Source of the DNA: Anaerovorax odorimutans DSM 5092
GTDB taxonomy: Bacteria > Bacillota > Clostridia > Peptostreptococcales > Anaerovoracaceae
DNA length: 35,234 nucleotides
Reading direction: 5' to 3'
Assembly: GCF_000426305.1 (NCBI RefSeq)
Contig: NZ_AUFC01000028.1
Coordinates: forward strand, 1 to 35,234
Below, piece after piece: positions 16,819-23,382 of the stretch. The stretch's first letter is position 1. Each line of letters opens with the position of its first letter. The position numbers and the translations under genes were made by a program. The notes beneath the pieces were generated by a model. It was given only the letters and a program-made list of their open reading frames with translations. It was not told where the DNA came from and made no database searches.

Positions 16819-16953
16819 ATGTTATTGCAGTATGGTGGTCCGGATGGAGAAATAGGTGCGACACTAAGATATTTATCTCAAAGATATACAATGCCATATA
16901 AGCAGTGTATTGGGATATTAAATGATGTCGGCACAGAAGAAACCGTACACTGA
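16819..16953 (+). pseudogene. cotJC: cotJC-like spore-coat Mn-catalase, 5' fragment
   Basis: The frame reads LQYGGPDGEIGATLRYLSQR then YTMPYKQCIGILNDVGTEE, a clear match to the N-terminal part of CotJC (QYGG-DGE-A-LRYL-QR). Homology ends at base 16941, after which TVH and a stop come from the inserted element. The first ~28 codons of CotJC are missing: ATG 16819 has no ribosome site and the preceding 90 bp are AT-rich and unlike CotJC. CotJC is a manganese catalase-like protein of the spore coat made in the mother cell. The rest of the gene is at 22376. Confidence 0.88.
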
Positions 16954-16963
16954 TGATATCATA
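16931..16963. other. attL: attL of the serine-recombinase element
   Basis: cotJC bases GCACAGAA are followed by the core GA (16939-16940), then element bases AACCGTAC and the arm ACTGATGATATCATA (16949-16963). The arm is the exact reverse complement of the arm in attR (22350-22364). A second short match (TTGAAATT, 16976-16983) also recurs inverted at nearly the same distance in the right end. Confidence 0.85.
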
Positions 16964-16987
16964 AACAACTTAGCATTGAAATTTTAG

Positions 16988-18535
16988 CTATTTATTAGGT
17001 AGGTAAGGGAATATTTCAAGGGAAAAACTACGCTCTTTGCCTGAATATTTCCCACCTTCTTTTTTAGTATAAACCACTTTTTCTATAGCGGATTTTAGAA
17101 GTGTATTTTTATCTGCTGGATCATCTAATTTATCATATAATTCTATAACTCTTTCTATTCGAGGAATGATATCTTTCTCATTTCCTTCTTTTTCTTTAAG
17201 AGACAATTCTTCCTTTAATTTATCAATTTTATTATTTATAATTTTTCGCTTTTCAGAAAGCTTCTTGGAGCGTTCCAAAAAAATTTCTGTAGTATAAATA
17301 CCTTGCTCCAAGAAATCATGAAGGCTGTCAATTTGATTTATACATTGTTGTAATTCTGAATTAGCACGAGTTAATGATTTTTCTATATCATTTGATGTAG
17401 TAGCAGGTGAACAATTCTTTTCCAGCTGTAGTTTAAAATGAGCTAACCATAAAGGAAGTTGATTTATTAATTCTTCTTCTACAAAATCTAACCTGCTGCT
17501 TATATTGTTACATTTTCGATTAGTGCATACCAAAGAAGGTAATTGTCCGGATTGGTTGTATGGTCTGCGTGACATATTTTTACCGCATACTCCGCAAACA
17601 ATTATACCGGCAAGAGGATTTTTTATTTCTCCGTATTTGGCGTTAAGTCGTGGTCTTGAATGGGATTTACGTATAAGTTGAGCTTGTTCCCAGATGTTTT
17701 TATCTAAAATAGGTTCATGTAATCCTTTTACTAAAATAGGGTTTTCATTACGAGGTCTGCTTTTAATAATTTTTCCGGATTCAACATGTTTAATAGTGGC
17801 TCTGCCATTCCAACGAATAAAACCAATATAGACAGGGTTAGCAAGCATATCTTGAACGGTGTAAGGAGACCATGATTCTGCATATTTAGGTTTATATCCT
17901 CTATTATCCAATTCATTACAAATTAACCTAGGACCTTTATCATAATTAACATATAGTTCATAAATAAGTTTAACAGCTTCTGCTTCTTCAGGAATTATAC
18001 GAAGTGTATTCCCTTTTTCTTTTTGGATCTTAACTATTTCATATCCATAAGGAGGTTTATTGCCTACATACTTCCCCTCATTTATAGAAGCAATTTTCCC
18101 TGTCATTAGTCTGCGATTTATAGTCTTATATTCTCTTCTGCTCATAAATAAACCGAACTCAAAGTATTCTTGGTCAAATTCATTAGTAGGATCATAAGTT
18201 TTCATAGGTGTATATATTAGCGTATTAGAATAAGTGAATGCTTGAGATACTATGCCCTGATCTAAAGTATTGCCTCTTGCTAAACGTTCTACTTCCACAA
18301 CAAGAACACCATCCCATATACCCATTTCCACTTCTTTTAATAAATGCTGCATAACAGGACGTGCTTCAATTGATTCACCTGATACTATTTCTTTATAAAT
18401 TTTGGTTACATTCAAATGCAATTTCTTTGCCAGTTTCATTAATTGTGCCTCATGACGAGCAAGAGTTTCACCCTCGCCACGAGCCTCCGCTTCTGCATCA
18501 GCTCTGGATTTTCTCAAATATATACATTCCGACAT
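16988..18535 (-). CDS. Large serine recombinase (integrase/excisionase of the element)
   Basis: The start is taken at ATG 18535 (MSECIYLRKSR), with GGATGGTG upstream inside the end of the hicB relic; an ATG at 18547 is too close to its ribosome site. The product is 515 residues. The N-terminal resolvase domain (~1-150) holds the catalytic Ser in YLRKSRADAE and the motif VEVERLARG. The recombinase domain (~160-270) contains NKPPYGYEI, RLICNELDNRGY and DMLANPVYIGFI. A zinc ribbon (CGVCGKNM...CTNRKC, ~320-350) and a coiled coil (~380-460) follow. This is the large-serine-integrase layout. Its 3' end is 48 bp from the attL core. It is the evident enzyme for the att sites described here. Confidence 0.95.
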   Translation of the reverse strand: MSECIYLRKSRADAEAEARGEGETLARHEAQLMKLAKKLHLNVTKIYKEIVSGESIEARPVMQHLLKEVEMGIWDGVLVVEVERLARGNTLDQGIVSQAFTYSNTLIYTPMKTYDPTNEFDQEYFEFGLFMSRREYKTINRRLMTGKIASINEGKYVGNKPPYGYEIVKIQKEKGNTLRIIPEEAEAVKLIYELYVNYDKGPRLICNELDNRGYKPKYAESWSPYTVQDMLANPVYIGFIRWNGRATIKHVESGKIIKSRPRNENPILVKGLHEPILDKNIWEQAQLIRKSHSRPRLNAKYGEIKNPLAGIIVCGVCGKNMSRRPYNQSGQLPSLVCTNRKCNNISSRLDFVEEELINQLPLWLAHFKLQLEKNCSPATTSNDIEKSLTRANSELQQCINQIDSLHDFLEQGIYTTEIFLERSKKLSEKRKIINNKIDKLKEELSLKEKEGNEKDIIPRIERVIELYDKLDDPADKNTLLKSAIEKVVYTKKEGGKYSGKERSFSLEIFPYLPNK

Positions 18536-18540
18536 TACAT

Positions 18541-18804
18541 TCACCATCCTTTATATTTATCAATATCAGTAGTAACATATGCTATAAATCCATCTTTTGG
18601 AGTAATAGTATCAATAGCAGATGCATTTGGTATATCTTCATCATGCTCCAATTTTGAAACTATATAAAGTCCTAAAGCTTCTTGAGCCATTTCCATAGTT
18701 TATTCAAGAGAATTCCCGCAAGACTGGCATCCTCCTAAATCAGAAAATTCAACCCAAAAACTATTATCTTCTTTATGAAATATTGCAGGGTATATTTTTA
18801 ACAT
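18541..18804 (-). pseudogene. Second HicB-like antitoxin gene with one nonsense codon
   Basis: ATG 18804 opens MLKIYPAIFHKEDNSFWVEF then SDLGGCQSCGNSLE. Codon 35 is TAA (18702-18700), and the frame continues cleanly with TMEMAQEALGLYIVSKLE and TPKDGFIAYVTTDIDKYKGW to TGA at 18541. A single C-to-T change from CAA would explain the stop. Intact, it would be an 87-residue HicB-domain protein. It lies between hicB and the recombinase on the same strand, and its last codons form the recombinase ribosome site. Confidence 0.88.
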
Positions 18805-18829
18805 TTTTAACCTCTTTAACCTCTTTACT

Positions 18830-19231
18830 TTACAGCTTACCTTCTTTATTAATTGAGTCTATTAAAGCTTCTTGCAATACTTGTGAAAAATTTACTCCTT
18901 TTGAAGTTGCTTCTTCATTTAGCCATTCGGGAATTGTTAATGTTTTTTTTACAGCTTTACTGCTATTTCTTTTTCGATATAAAGCAGTATCACATTTAAC
19001 AAGTGTAACTAAATCTTCCCCTTCAGCAGTGAATAATTTAATATCAGAAGGGGCAGGTATGACACTTTTGTTTTTTTCAAGATTATACAGAGTGAAAGCT
19101 AAAACATCTTCAGCCATTTCAATTCCATCTTCTAAATTGTCACCTTGAGTATAACAACTTTCTAAATCGGGAAAATGGATTGAATAACCCTTTACTTCTT
19201 TTGTAAATATTGCTGGATATACATATTTCAT
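18830..19231 (-). CDS. hicB: HicB family antitoxin
   Basis: ATG 19231 has AAGGAGG 7 nt upstream, a clear choice over a TTG at 19237. The product is 133 residues. The N-terminal HicB fold (~1-60) reads YPAIFTKEVKGYSIHFPDLE then CYTQGDNLEDGIEMAEDVLA. The C-terminal part has a short ribbon-helix-helix-like DNA-binding segment (KKTLTIPEWLNEEATSKGVN, FSQVLQEAL). HicB neutralises HicA and represses the operon. It lies 36 bp after hicA. Confidence 0.93.
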   Translation of the reverse strand: MKYVYPAIFTKEVKGYSIHFPDLESCYTQGDNLEDGIEMAEDVLAFTLYNLEKNKSVIPAPSDIKLFTAEGEDLVTLVKCDTALYRKRNSSKAVKKTLTIPEWLNEEATSKGVNFSQVLQEALIDSINKEGKL

Positions 19232-19267
19232 AATCAAACCTCCTTAAAAACAGGATGAAGAGGGACT

Positions 19268-19450
19268 CTATTTGAGACCTGCATCCTTTAATATACTATT
19301 TAGTGTTCCATTTGGTATTTCTGCTTTATGCCTTGGAACCGGAAAGGATTTGCCTGTAATTGGACTATAATACATATCATGTCTTGCTCCGTGTTCCTTA
19401 AATTTAATTCCGTTCTTTTTTAATAGCTTTAGTAGTTCCTGTGTTTTCAT
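19268..19450 (-). CDS. hicA: HicA family mRNA interferase toxin
   Basis: ATG 19450 has AAAGGAG 5 nt upstream; longer in-frame starts run into the promoter. The product is 60 residues, the usual HicA size. Motifs are KTQELLKLLKKNGIKFKEHG, then the catalytic His in GARHDMYYSP, the VPRHKAEIPNGTLNSILKD segment and the final AGL. HicA is a double-stranded-RNA-binding-fold ribonuclease that cleaves mRNA. It heads the leftward cluster hicA-hicB-hicB'-recombinase. Confidence 0.93.
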   Translation of the reverse strand: MKTQELLKLLKKNGIKFKEHGARHDMYYSPITGKSFPVPRHKAEIPNGTLNSILKDAGLK

Positions 19451-19472
19451 GGCTTCTCCTTTCAATGACATT

Positions 19473-19501
19473 ATTGTAACACGTATTAATACGTACGTCA
19501 A
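19473..19501 (-). promoter_or_regulatory. Sigma-A-type promoter of the hicAB-recombinase cluster
   Basis: On the minus strand TTGACG (19501-19496) and TACAAT (19478-19473) are separated by exactly 17 nt. The hicA ATG lies ~23 nt past the -10. It is a vegetative-type promoter, not a recognisable mother-cell (sigma-E/K) one. Confidence 0.8.
19481..19494. promoter_or_regulatory. Palindromic operator inside the hicAB promoter
   Basis: ACGTATTAATACGT is a perfect 14-bp palindrome located between -35 and -10. Further ACGT/TACG half sites occur at 19490-19498 and 19509-19523. The position fits autorepression by HicB. Binding is inferred. Confidence 0.65.
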
Positions 19502-19537
19502 TAAAATATGCGTAAAATACGTAATCATTATAAAATA

Positions 19538-19569
19538 AAAAAACTTCCTGCCTTAACAAGAAGTTTTTT
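19538..19569 (-). terminator. Terminator upstream of the hicAB promoter
   Basis: Stem AAAAAACTTC / GAAGTTTTTT with a 12-nt loop gives T-runs on both strands. It follows the 3' end of the leftward gene at 19586 by ~16 nt and insulates the hicAB promoter. Confidence 0.75.
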
Positions 19570-19585
19570 ACTGCTAGTATTAAAA

Positions 19586-20116
19586 TTATAAATTTACATC
19601 GAAAGTAAATGGGGAAAAATCAATATTAAAATCATCACTAGATATATCTAAAACAATCTTTAAAGAACCGCCGTCAACGGATGCAGGTTCAAAAGAAAGA
19701 AGTCCGCTTTGTTCACTGCCATTCACCATTTCACTCTTGAGAGTAGCTTCGTCATAGCTTATTTCTGATTCATCCAACTGAGTAGAATCTTGAAGGATAT
19801 AAGAGTTAAAAGTATAAACGCTTATGCTATTTCCAGAGTTATTTGCCATGTTTAAATAAACTCTTGTTGATTTGTCGGCTATTTCTACTTTTTGTAATGT
19901 CATTGTAAGATTATGCTGTTCTAAAGTTTGATTTACTTGTATTGTTTTCTTTGAAGGATTAAATATAGTAGCATCAGCTTTTTCTATTTTCGTTATTTCT
20001 ATAACGGGAGCTAAGACGGTAGCACCAAAAGCAGTTACACCAAGTTTTAGACCAAACTCTTCCTGGCTTAAATTTAGAGCTTTTCTAAGTTGGTAATAAG
20101 TCTTAAGAAAGATTGC
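19586..20116 (-). pseudogene. Chimeric relic: XRE helix-turn-helix fragment joined to a DUF4352-like domain
   Basis: The minus-strand frame is open from just after a TGA at 20119-20117 and has no good start. It begins YYQLRKALNLSQEEFGLKLG, half of an XRE helix-turn-helix. It passes directly into TVLAPVIEITKIEKAD and a DUF4352-type beta domain (LTMTLQKVEIADKSTRVYLN, LLSFEPASVDGGSLKIVLDI). The two parts do not belong together: DUF4352 domains are normally extracytoplasmic and preceded by a lipoprotein signal. A deletion probably fused two genes. If translated from ATG 19903, only the 105-residue beta domain is made. Confidence 0.65.
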
Positions 20117-20173
20117 TCATAGGACATTCATAAAATTCCATATATTGTACTGGAGGTGATCCACATAGTAGTA

Positions 20174-20332
20174 ATGGAATATAAGACACCAACAGGTGCA
20201 ACAATTAAATTCAATGATGATGCTTACAGAAATAAAACGGAAAAAGAACTAAAAGAAAGAGAAGATTATATAAATACAGTTGCAAGTATTCTGGCACAAA
20301 AAATTAGAAAAAATGAAAATAAGAACGATTAA
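20174..20332 (+). CDS. 52-residue small protein, unknown (element cargo)
   Basis: ATG 20174 opens MEYKTPTGATIKFNDDAYRN, followed by a charged helix (KELKEREDYINTVASILAQK) and a Lys/Asn-rich end. GGAGGTGATC lies at 20152-20160. A GTG at 20156 in the same frame overlaps it, so the exact start is uncertain. I recall short proteins of this TPTGA-IKF type near recombinases of clostridial mobile elements, but the function is unknown. A hairpin follows at 20341. Confidence 0.6.
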   Translation: MEYKTPTGATIKFNDDAYRNKTEKELKEREDYINTVASILAQKIRKNENKND

Positions 20333-20340
20333 CATAGAGA

Positions 20341-20693
20341 AACCCTCATTAGTGAGGGTTAAAACTAAAAAGAGGACAAGAAGTTACCCAAAAATAAAAG
20401 TGGACAAGCCATGAATAAATTTTTAGTAAATTATTTGAACATTACAGAATGTTAGATATGACAAGTTCGAGCAAAAAAACGCTCTATTCATTTGGAATTA
20501 AAGTATTTGCTGAAAAAAATGAACATGACAAAATGAAACAAATGTAACATTGACTAAAATGCAAATTAAAGTAATAAAAAATACTATTAACTGTAAGTTT
20601 GCTTATGCGATTATGATAACATCAAGAGAAATAATAAAATATTCCTTCTTTAAAAACTACATCGATAGGTGTGTTTTTTTATTACAATAAAAA
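20341..20693. other. Hairpin followed by a gap without a clear gene
   Basis: AACCCTCA / TGAGGGTT (20341-20360) is a perfect 8-bp stem with a 4-nt loop but no T-run, perhaps a weak terminator of the small ORF. The rest contains only a 32-codon ORF (20450-20548, MTSSSKKTLYSFGIKVFAEK) without a ribosome site. Nothing else is supported. Confidence 0.5.
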
Positions 20694-20972
20694 TTAGGCA
20701 CTCATTGAAATTTCAAACACTAAATACAATAGAAAGGAAAAAAAGGTATTAATCAAGATGAAAGTTATAGCGAATACCTTATAGTTATATTTTATGAAAG
20801 AGATAATTGCAATTATAAAACTACATATAAAATAAACTAAAGGCAAGAAATTATAATTTATATTCCCTATGAATAAATATGCTCCGTAAAATAACAAAGG
20901 TAATATAACCGGTGTACTAATAAATAATGCAGCTAGGGCTTGTAAAAGATAACTAATTAATTTACTTTTCAT
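20694..20972 (-). CDS. Small three-TM membrane protein, unknown (element cargo)
   Basis: The product is 92 residues. ATG 20972 has GGAAGGG 8 nt upstream on the minus strand. Helices are at ~5-32, ~38-60 and ~66-88, and few charges occur outside the start. In size and layout it resembles the membrane immunity candidates of the toxin island. No family is recognised. Confidence 0.65.
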   Translation of the reverse strand: MKSKLISYLLQALAALFISTPVILPLLFYGAYLFIGNINYNFLPLVYFICSFIIAIISFIKYNYKVFAITFILINTFFSFLLYLVFEISMSA

Positions 20973-21076
20973 TTTATTTTCCCTTCCTATTTATCAAAGA
21001 ATATACATTACATAATTTAACTATAAACATTTTTGATTTTTATTACAACTAATATATTTGAAAGGAGATTATCAAA

Positions 21077-21423
21077 TTGATTGATACACAGAAATTTTAT
21101 AAATCAACCCACTTGGATTAAGAAACGTGCACACATATTAAGGCGAGATAAATATCTTTGTCAAGTATGGAAGAAGAGCAATAGCTGACACAGTACATCA
21201 TAAGGTATCCGTTGAAGATGCTCCTGCGCTTAGGCTTAAAGATGATAATTTAGAGAACCTTTGCCAAATTGTAGAAACCTACACAAATAAAGCTGGAGCT
21301 ACTAATGAAAGAAAGATAGCTTTGTATCAGTCAATTGAAACATTGCGAAAAGATGGTGATGAAATTGCTTCAATGAGAATTGAAGCACTGGCAAGTAATT
21401 CAGATCACGCAGAAACTATATAA
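21077..21423 (+). pseudogene. HNH endonuclease relic, frameshifted
   Basis: After AAAGGAG, a first stretch encodes IDTQKFYKST. A second frame encodes TWIKKRAHILRRDKYLCQV, and a third encodes RRAIADTVHHKVSVEDAPAL then RLKDDNLENLCQ. These are the consecutive parts of a phage-type HNH nuclease (K-R-x-x-I-L-R-R-D...C-x-x-C...HH...NL-LC). The second Cys pair is damaged, and after LCQ the frame runs into an unrelated helix (NKAGATNERKIALYQSIETL) to the stop at 21423. The gene is dead. It suggests a phage-like ancestry of the element. Confidence 0.8.
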
Positions 21424-21563
21424 GTCTCTTAACAAATTAAAATTAATTTATAAAATTATATTTCATACACTATTATTACAAGTAGAAAAATAATTGTTGA
21501 ATTACATAAATATATAATTTAATATCTAAAATAGAGAAAAAGTAGAAGCAATCTGCTTTCTTA

Positions 21564-21591
21564 AAACAGCCAGCATAGTATCCGGCTGTTT
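21564..21591 (-). terminator. Hairpin after the TM2 gene
   Basis: AAACAGCC / GGCTGTTT is an 8-bp stem with a 12-nt loop. It lies 30 bp past the end of the minus-strand gene at 21623, and its last bases give a short TTT only, so termination would be weak. Confidence 0.5.
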
Positions 21592-21622
21592 GCATAAGAA
21601 TATGTAATTATTAATTATGTAT

Positions 21623-22096
21623 TTAAATGACAATATTACCGTTAGCATCAGGATCTTTAAAAATAGCTAATATTCCCTCAATAAAACCAATGAGCCCGGG
21701 AATAAAAGTCCAGCAAAATAATAAATATAATATACCCAGACCTGTTTTTCCGGAATAAAATTTATGTATGCCTAACGAACCTAAAAATATTGCTAATAAA
21801 ATATAAGCTATTTTATTGACTACTTTTCGTCCATTATTAGTTCCAGAGAAACCTGTATTATTTGAGGCATTTTCATTTGTAATGTTAATATTGATTCCCT
21901 TTTTTTCGATTTCACTTTCAAGCGATGGTGTTTCTATTGCTTTAGCTATTATTGTATCAGTTTCACTAGTAAATATATTTACAGCATCCCCCAATGAGGG
22001 CTCGAAATCTAAATCCTCACGTCTAGCTTCAATAATGCCACCACCTTCTGTTCCTACGACAATTTTTTCTTCGGTAATTTTGACTATTCGGTCCAT
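21623..22096 (-). CDS. TM2-domain membrane protein
   Basis: The product is 157 residues. ATG 22096 has GGAGG 7 nt upstream on the minus strand. The N-terminal ~60 residues form a small beta domain (IVKITEEKIVVGTEGGGIIE, VNIFTSETDTIIA), followed by a polar linker. Then comes a TM2 module (~95-150): KIAYILLAIFLGSLGIHKFY, SGKTGLGILYLL, GLIGFIEGI. The G-x-x-G-x-H-x-F-Y motif between two helices defines TM2. The function of the family is poorly known. It is the gene nearest attR. Confidence 0.88.
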   Translation of the reverse strand: MDRIVKITEEKIVVGTEGGGIIEARREDLDFEPSLGDAVNIFTSETDTIIAKAIETPSLESEIEKKGININITNENASNNTGFSGTNNGRKVVNKIAYILLAIFLGSLGIHKFYSGKTGLGILYLLFCWTFIPGLIGFIEGILAIFKDPDANGNIVI

Positions 22097-22349
22097 TTGT
22101 AATCCTCCATAAATTTAAATGCTACAATGAATTGGTAAATATTACATTATGATTCTATCATAGAGGTGTTTTAAGGGCAAGAAATATATGGAAAATCATG
22201 TTTAATAAAAGAGAAAAAGGTATAATAAAGAAAGAAAACATTCAGGCAATGTAAATTTAATTAATTATTTTTTATATGTAATATAAGCCCTAAAAAATGT
22301 ATACAAAATAGTCAAAAATAAACGTTAGAATTTCAAGGTTTATAAGGAT

Positions 22350-22383
22350 TATGATATCATCAGTATCCTATTGAAATGGGACA
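22350..22383. other. attR: attR of the serine-recombinase element
   Basis: The arm TATGATATCATCAGT (22350-22364) and element bases ATCCTATT precede the core GA (22373-22374), followed by cotJC bases AATGGGAC. The core is exactly 8 nt from the arm, the same spacing as on the left. Joining left flank, GA and right flank gives attB GCACAGAA-GA-AATGGGAC. Confidence 0.85.
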
Positions 22384-22618
22384 TTTTGAAATGGTTGCAA
22401 CTATTGTACACCAACTTACCAGAAATATGACGATGGAACAAATTAAGGAAGCTGGGTGGGATACTTATTTTGTAGATCATACTGCAGGAATTTATCCTAT
22501 AGCTGCATCTGGAGTACCTTTTAATGCTGCGGCTTTTGCATCAAAAGGTGATGCTATTACAGATTTAGTAGAAGATATGGCAGCAGATGATGCGACTTCA
22601 CAAGAACAATATTTCTAA
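22376..22618 (+). pseudogene. cotJC: cotJC-like spore-coat Mn-catalase, 3' fragment
   Basis: MGHFEMVATIVHQLTRNMTM, EAGWDTYFVDHTAGIYPIAA and SGVPFNAAAFASKGDAITDL continue CotJC exactly where the 5' fragment stops, in the frame created by excision. The normal family continues with AAEQKARATYE and ~55 more residues with a second E-x-x-H ligand motif. Here it ends after EDMAADDATSQEQYF, so the C-terminus is lost as well. A terminator follows. The rejoined product would be 121 residues versus ~190 for a typical CotJC. Confidence 0.9.
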
Positions 22619-22646
22619 AAGATAAAAACAAATTTATACATAAAAA

Positions 22647-22687
22647 GTTTACCTGATAACTTTGGACGAGTTGGTAAACCTTTTTTC
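22647..22687 (+). terminator. Terminator after cotJC
   Basis: GTTTACC / GGTAAAC with a long loop is followed by CTTTTTTC. It lies 29 nt after the cotJC stop. Confidence 0.75.
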
Positions 22688-22735
22688 TTTACCACAAAAA
22701 AATTAAAAAATCTAAGTGGCTCTTGAAATTACTGA

Positions 22736-22903
22736 CGGAAAATAGAAGAATATAAAAAAAATCCGATGTCAACTTTTTCGGATTCAATGAACCAATCAAA
22801 GATAGGTGATATAGGGCAGTGGACAAAAGAAGGATGCTTTTCTAATATAATTACTACATTCATAATTATTATGATATTATTTCTTCTTTTTCGATATTTA
22901 TAA
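22736..22903 (+). pseudogene. DUF6366-like membrane peptide relic
   Basis: The frame after a stop at 22733 reads RKIEEYKKNPMSTFSDSMNQ, then SKIGDIGQWTKEGCFSNI and a hydrophobic helix to the stop at 22903. The NP-x-x-x-F-x-D-x-x-N core followed by one TM helix fits DUF6366 proteins of Firmicutes. The usual start and arginine-rich leader are missing. If translated from ATG 22766 it would have 45 residues, but there is no ribosome site. Confidence 0.5.
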
Positions 22904-23118
22904 ACATGATATTCATAAATATCTATTATATATGTTTTTCAGGCACTTTTTCTATTTGTTATTTAATGGTAAGTTTGATAAGATAACAGGGAAGCTAAGA
23001 AATGCATAAAGTATAAAACTTTCGAAACAAATAAAGATTTGTTTCGAAAATTATATAATAGGTATGATACTATTGATATGTTAGTTATTGAATAATAAGC
23101 ATTGGGGGGTTATTCTAA
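22904..23118. other. AT-rich leader region
   Basis: No gene is seen apart from the palindrome at 23020-23049 and a TATAAT at 23054-23059 before the next ORF. Confidence 0.5.
23020..23049. promoter_or_regulatory. 30-bp perfect palindrome overlapping the -35 region of the next gene
   Basis: TTTCGAAACAAAT and its exact complement flank AAAG. Each arm itself contains TTTCGAAA. A TATAAT (23054-23059) stands 5 bp downstream, so the palindrome covers the -35 region. This is typical of a repressor or activator site. It does not match the Gram-positive LexA box. Confidence 0.6.
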
Positions 23119-23319
23119 ATGGTAAAAAAACGTAAATTACGGGTTATGTTAATATTTCTAGCAGGAGTTTTATGTTATTTTGTAGTTTCCGTACTTCTCT
23201 ATCTATGCAATGATAATTTGAATATTGATATAAGAAGATGGATTTCACAAGCTGTTTTATTAGCTGGTATTTTAGCTATTTTTTACTGCATTATTTTATG
23301 TATGAAAAAAAGGCGGTAA
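23119..23319 (+). CDS. Small two-TM membrane protein, unknown
   Basis: The product is 66 residues, ATG 23119, after GGGGGG (23104-23109). It has a basic start (VKKRKLR), a helix at ~9-28 (VMLIFLAGVLCYFVVSVLLY), a short polar loop (NDNLNIDIRRW), a second helix at ~42-62 and a KKRR end. No family is recognised. The palindromic site upstream suggests regulated expression. Confidence 0.65.
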   Translation: MVKKRKLRVMLIFLAGVLCYFVVSVLLYLCNDNLNIDIRRWISQAVLLAGILAIFYCIILCMKKRR

Positions 23320-23382
23320 GACTCAAGTGTATTTTGATATTGTTAGCTTTATGATTTTTATTTGAGGATGGTGAGTAGCAAT

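Larger units (their letters stand above)
16939..22374. mobile_element. 5.43-kb serine-recombinase element inserted in cotJC
   Basis: The element splits the cotJC-like gene. Taking one copy of the GA core, it is 5434 bp (16941-22374). It carries a large serine recombinase reading leftward toward attL, a hicA-hicB-(broken hicB) cluster, a chimeric XRE/DUF4352 relic, a 52-residue ORF, a membrane protein, an HNH endonuclease relic and a TM2-domain protein. It has no conjugation or phage structural genes, so it is either a decayed prophage or integrated element, or a minimal intervening element. Removing it joins GTEE to MGHFEM in frame, restoring the CotJC metal-ligand motif E-E-x-x-H. Confidence 0.88.

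Noticed and set aside
18548-18640. A sigma-E or sigma-K promoter directly before the recombinase, as expected for a skin-like element
   Set aside because: I looked for sigma-E/K-type -35 and -10 pairs on the minus strand and found none convincing. The only good promoter lies before hicA and is vegetative-type.
23020-23049. LexA/SOS box
   Set aside because: The Gram-positive LexA consensus GAAC-N4-GTTC is absent; the palindrome has a different core.
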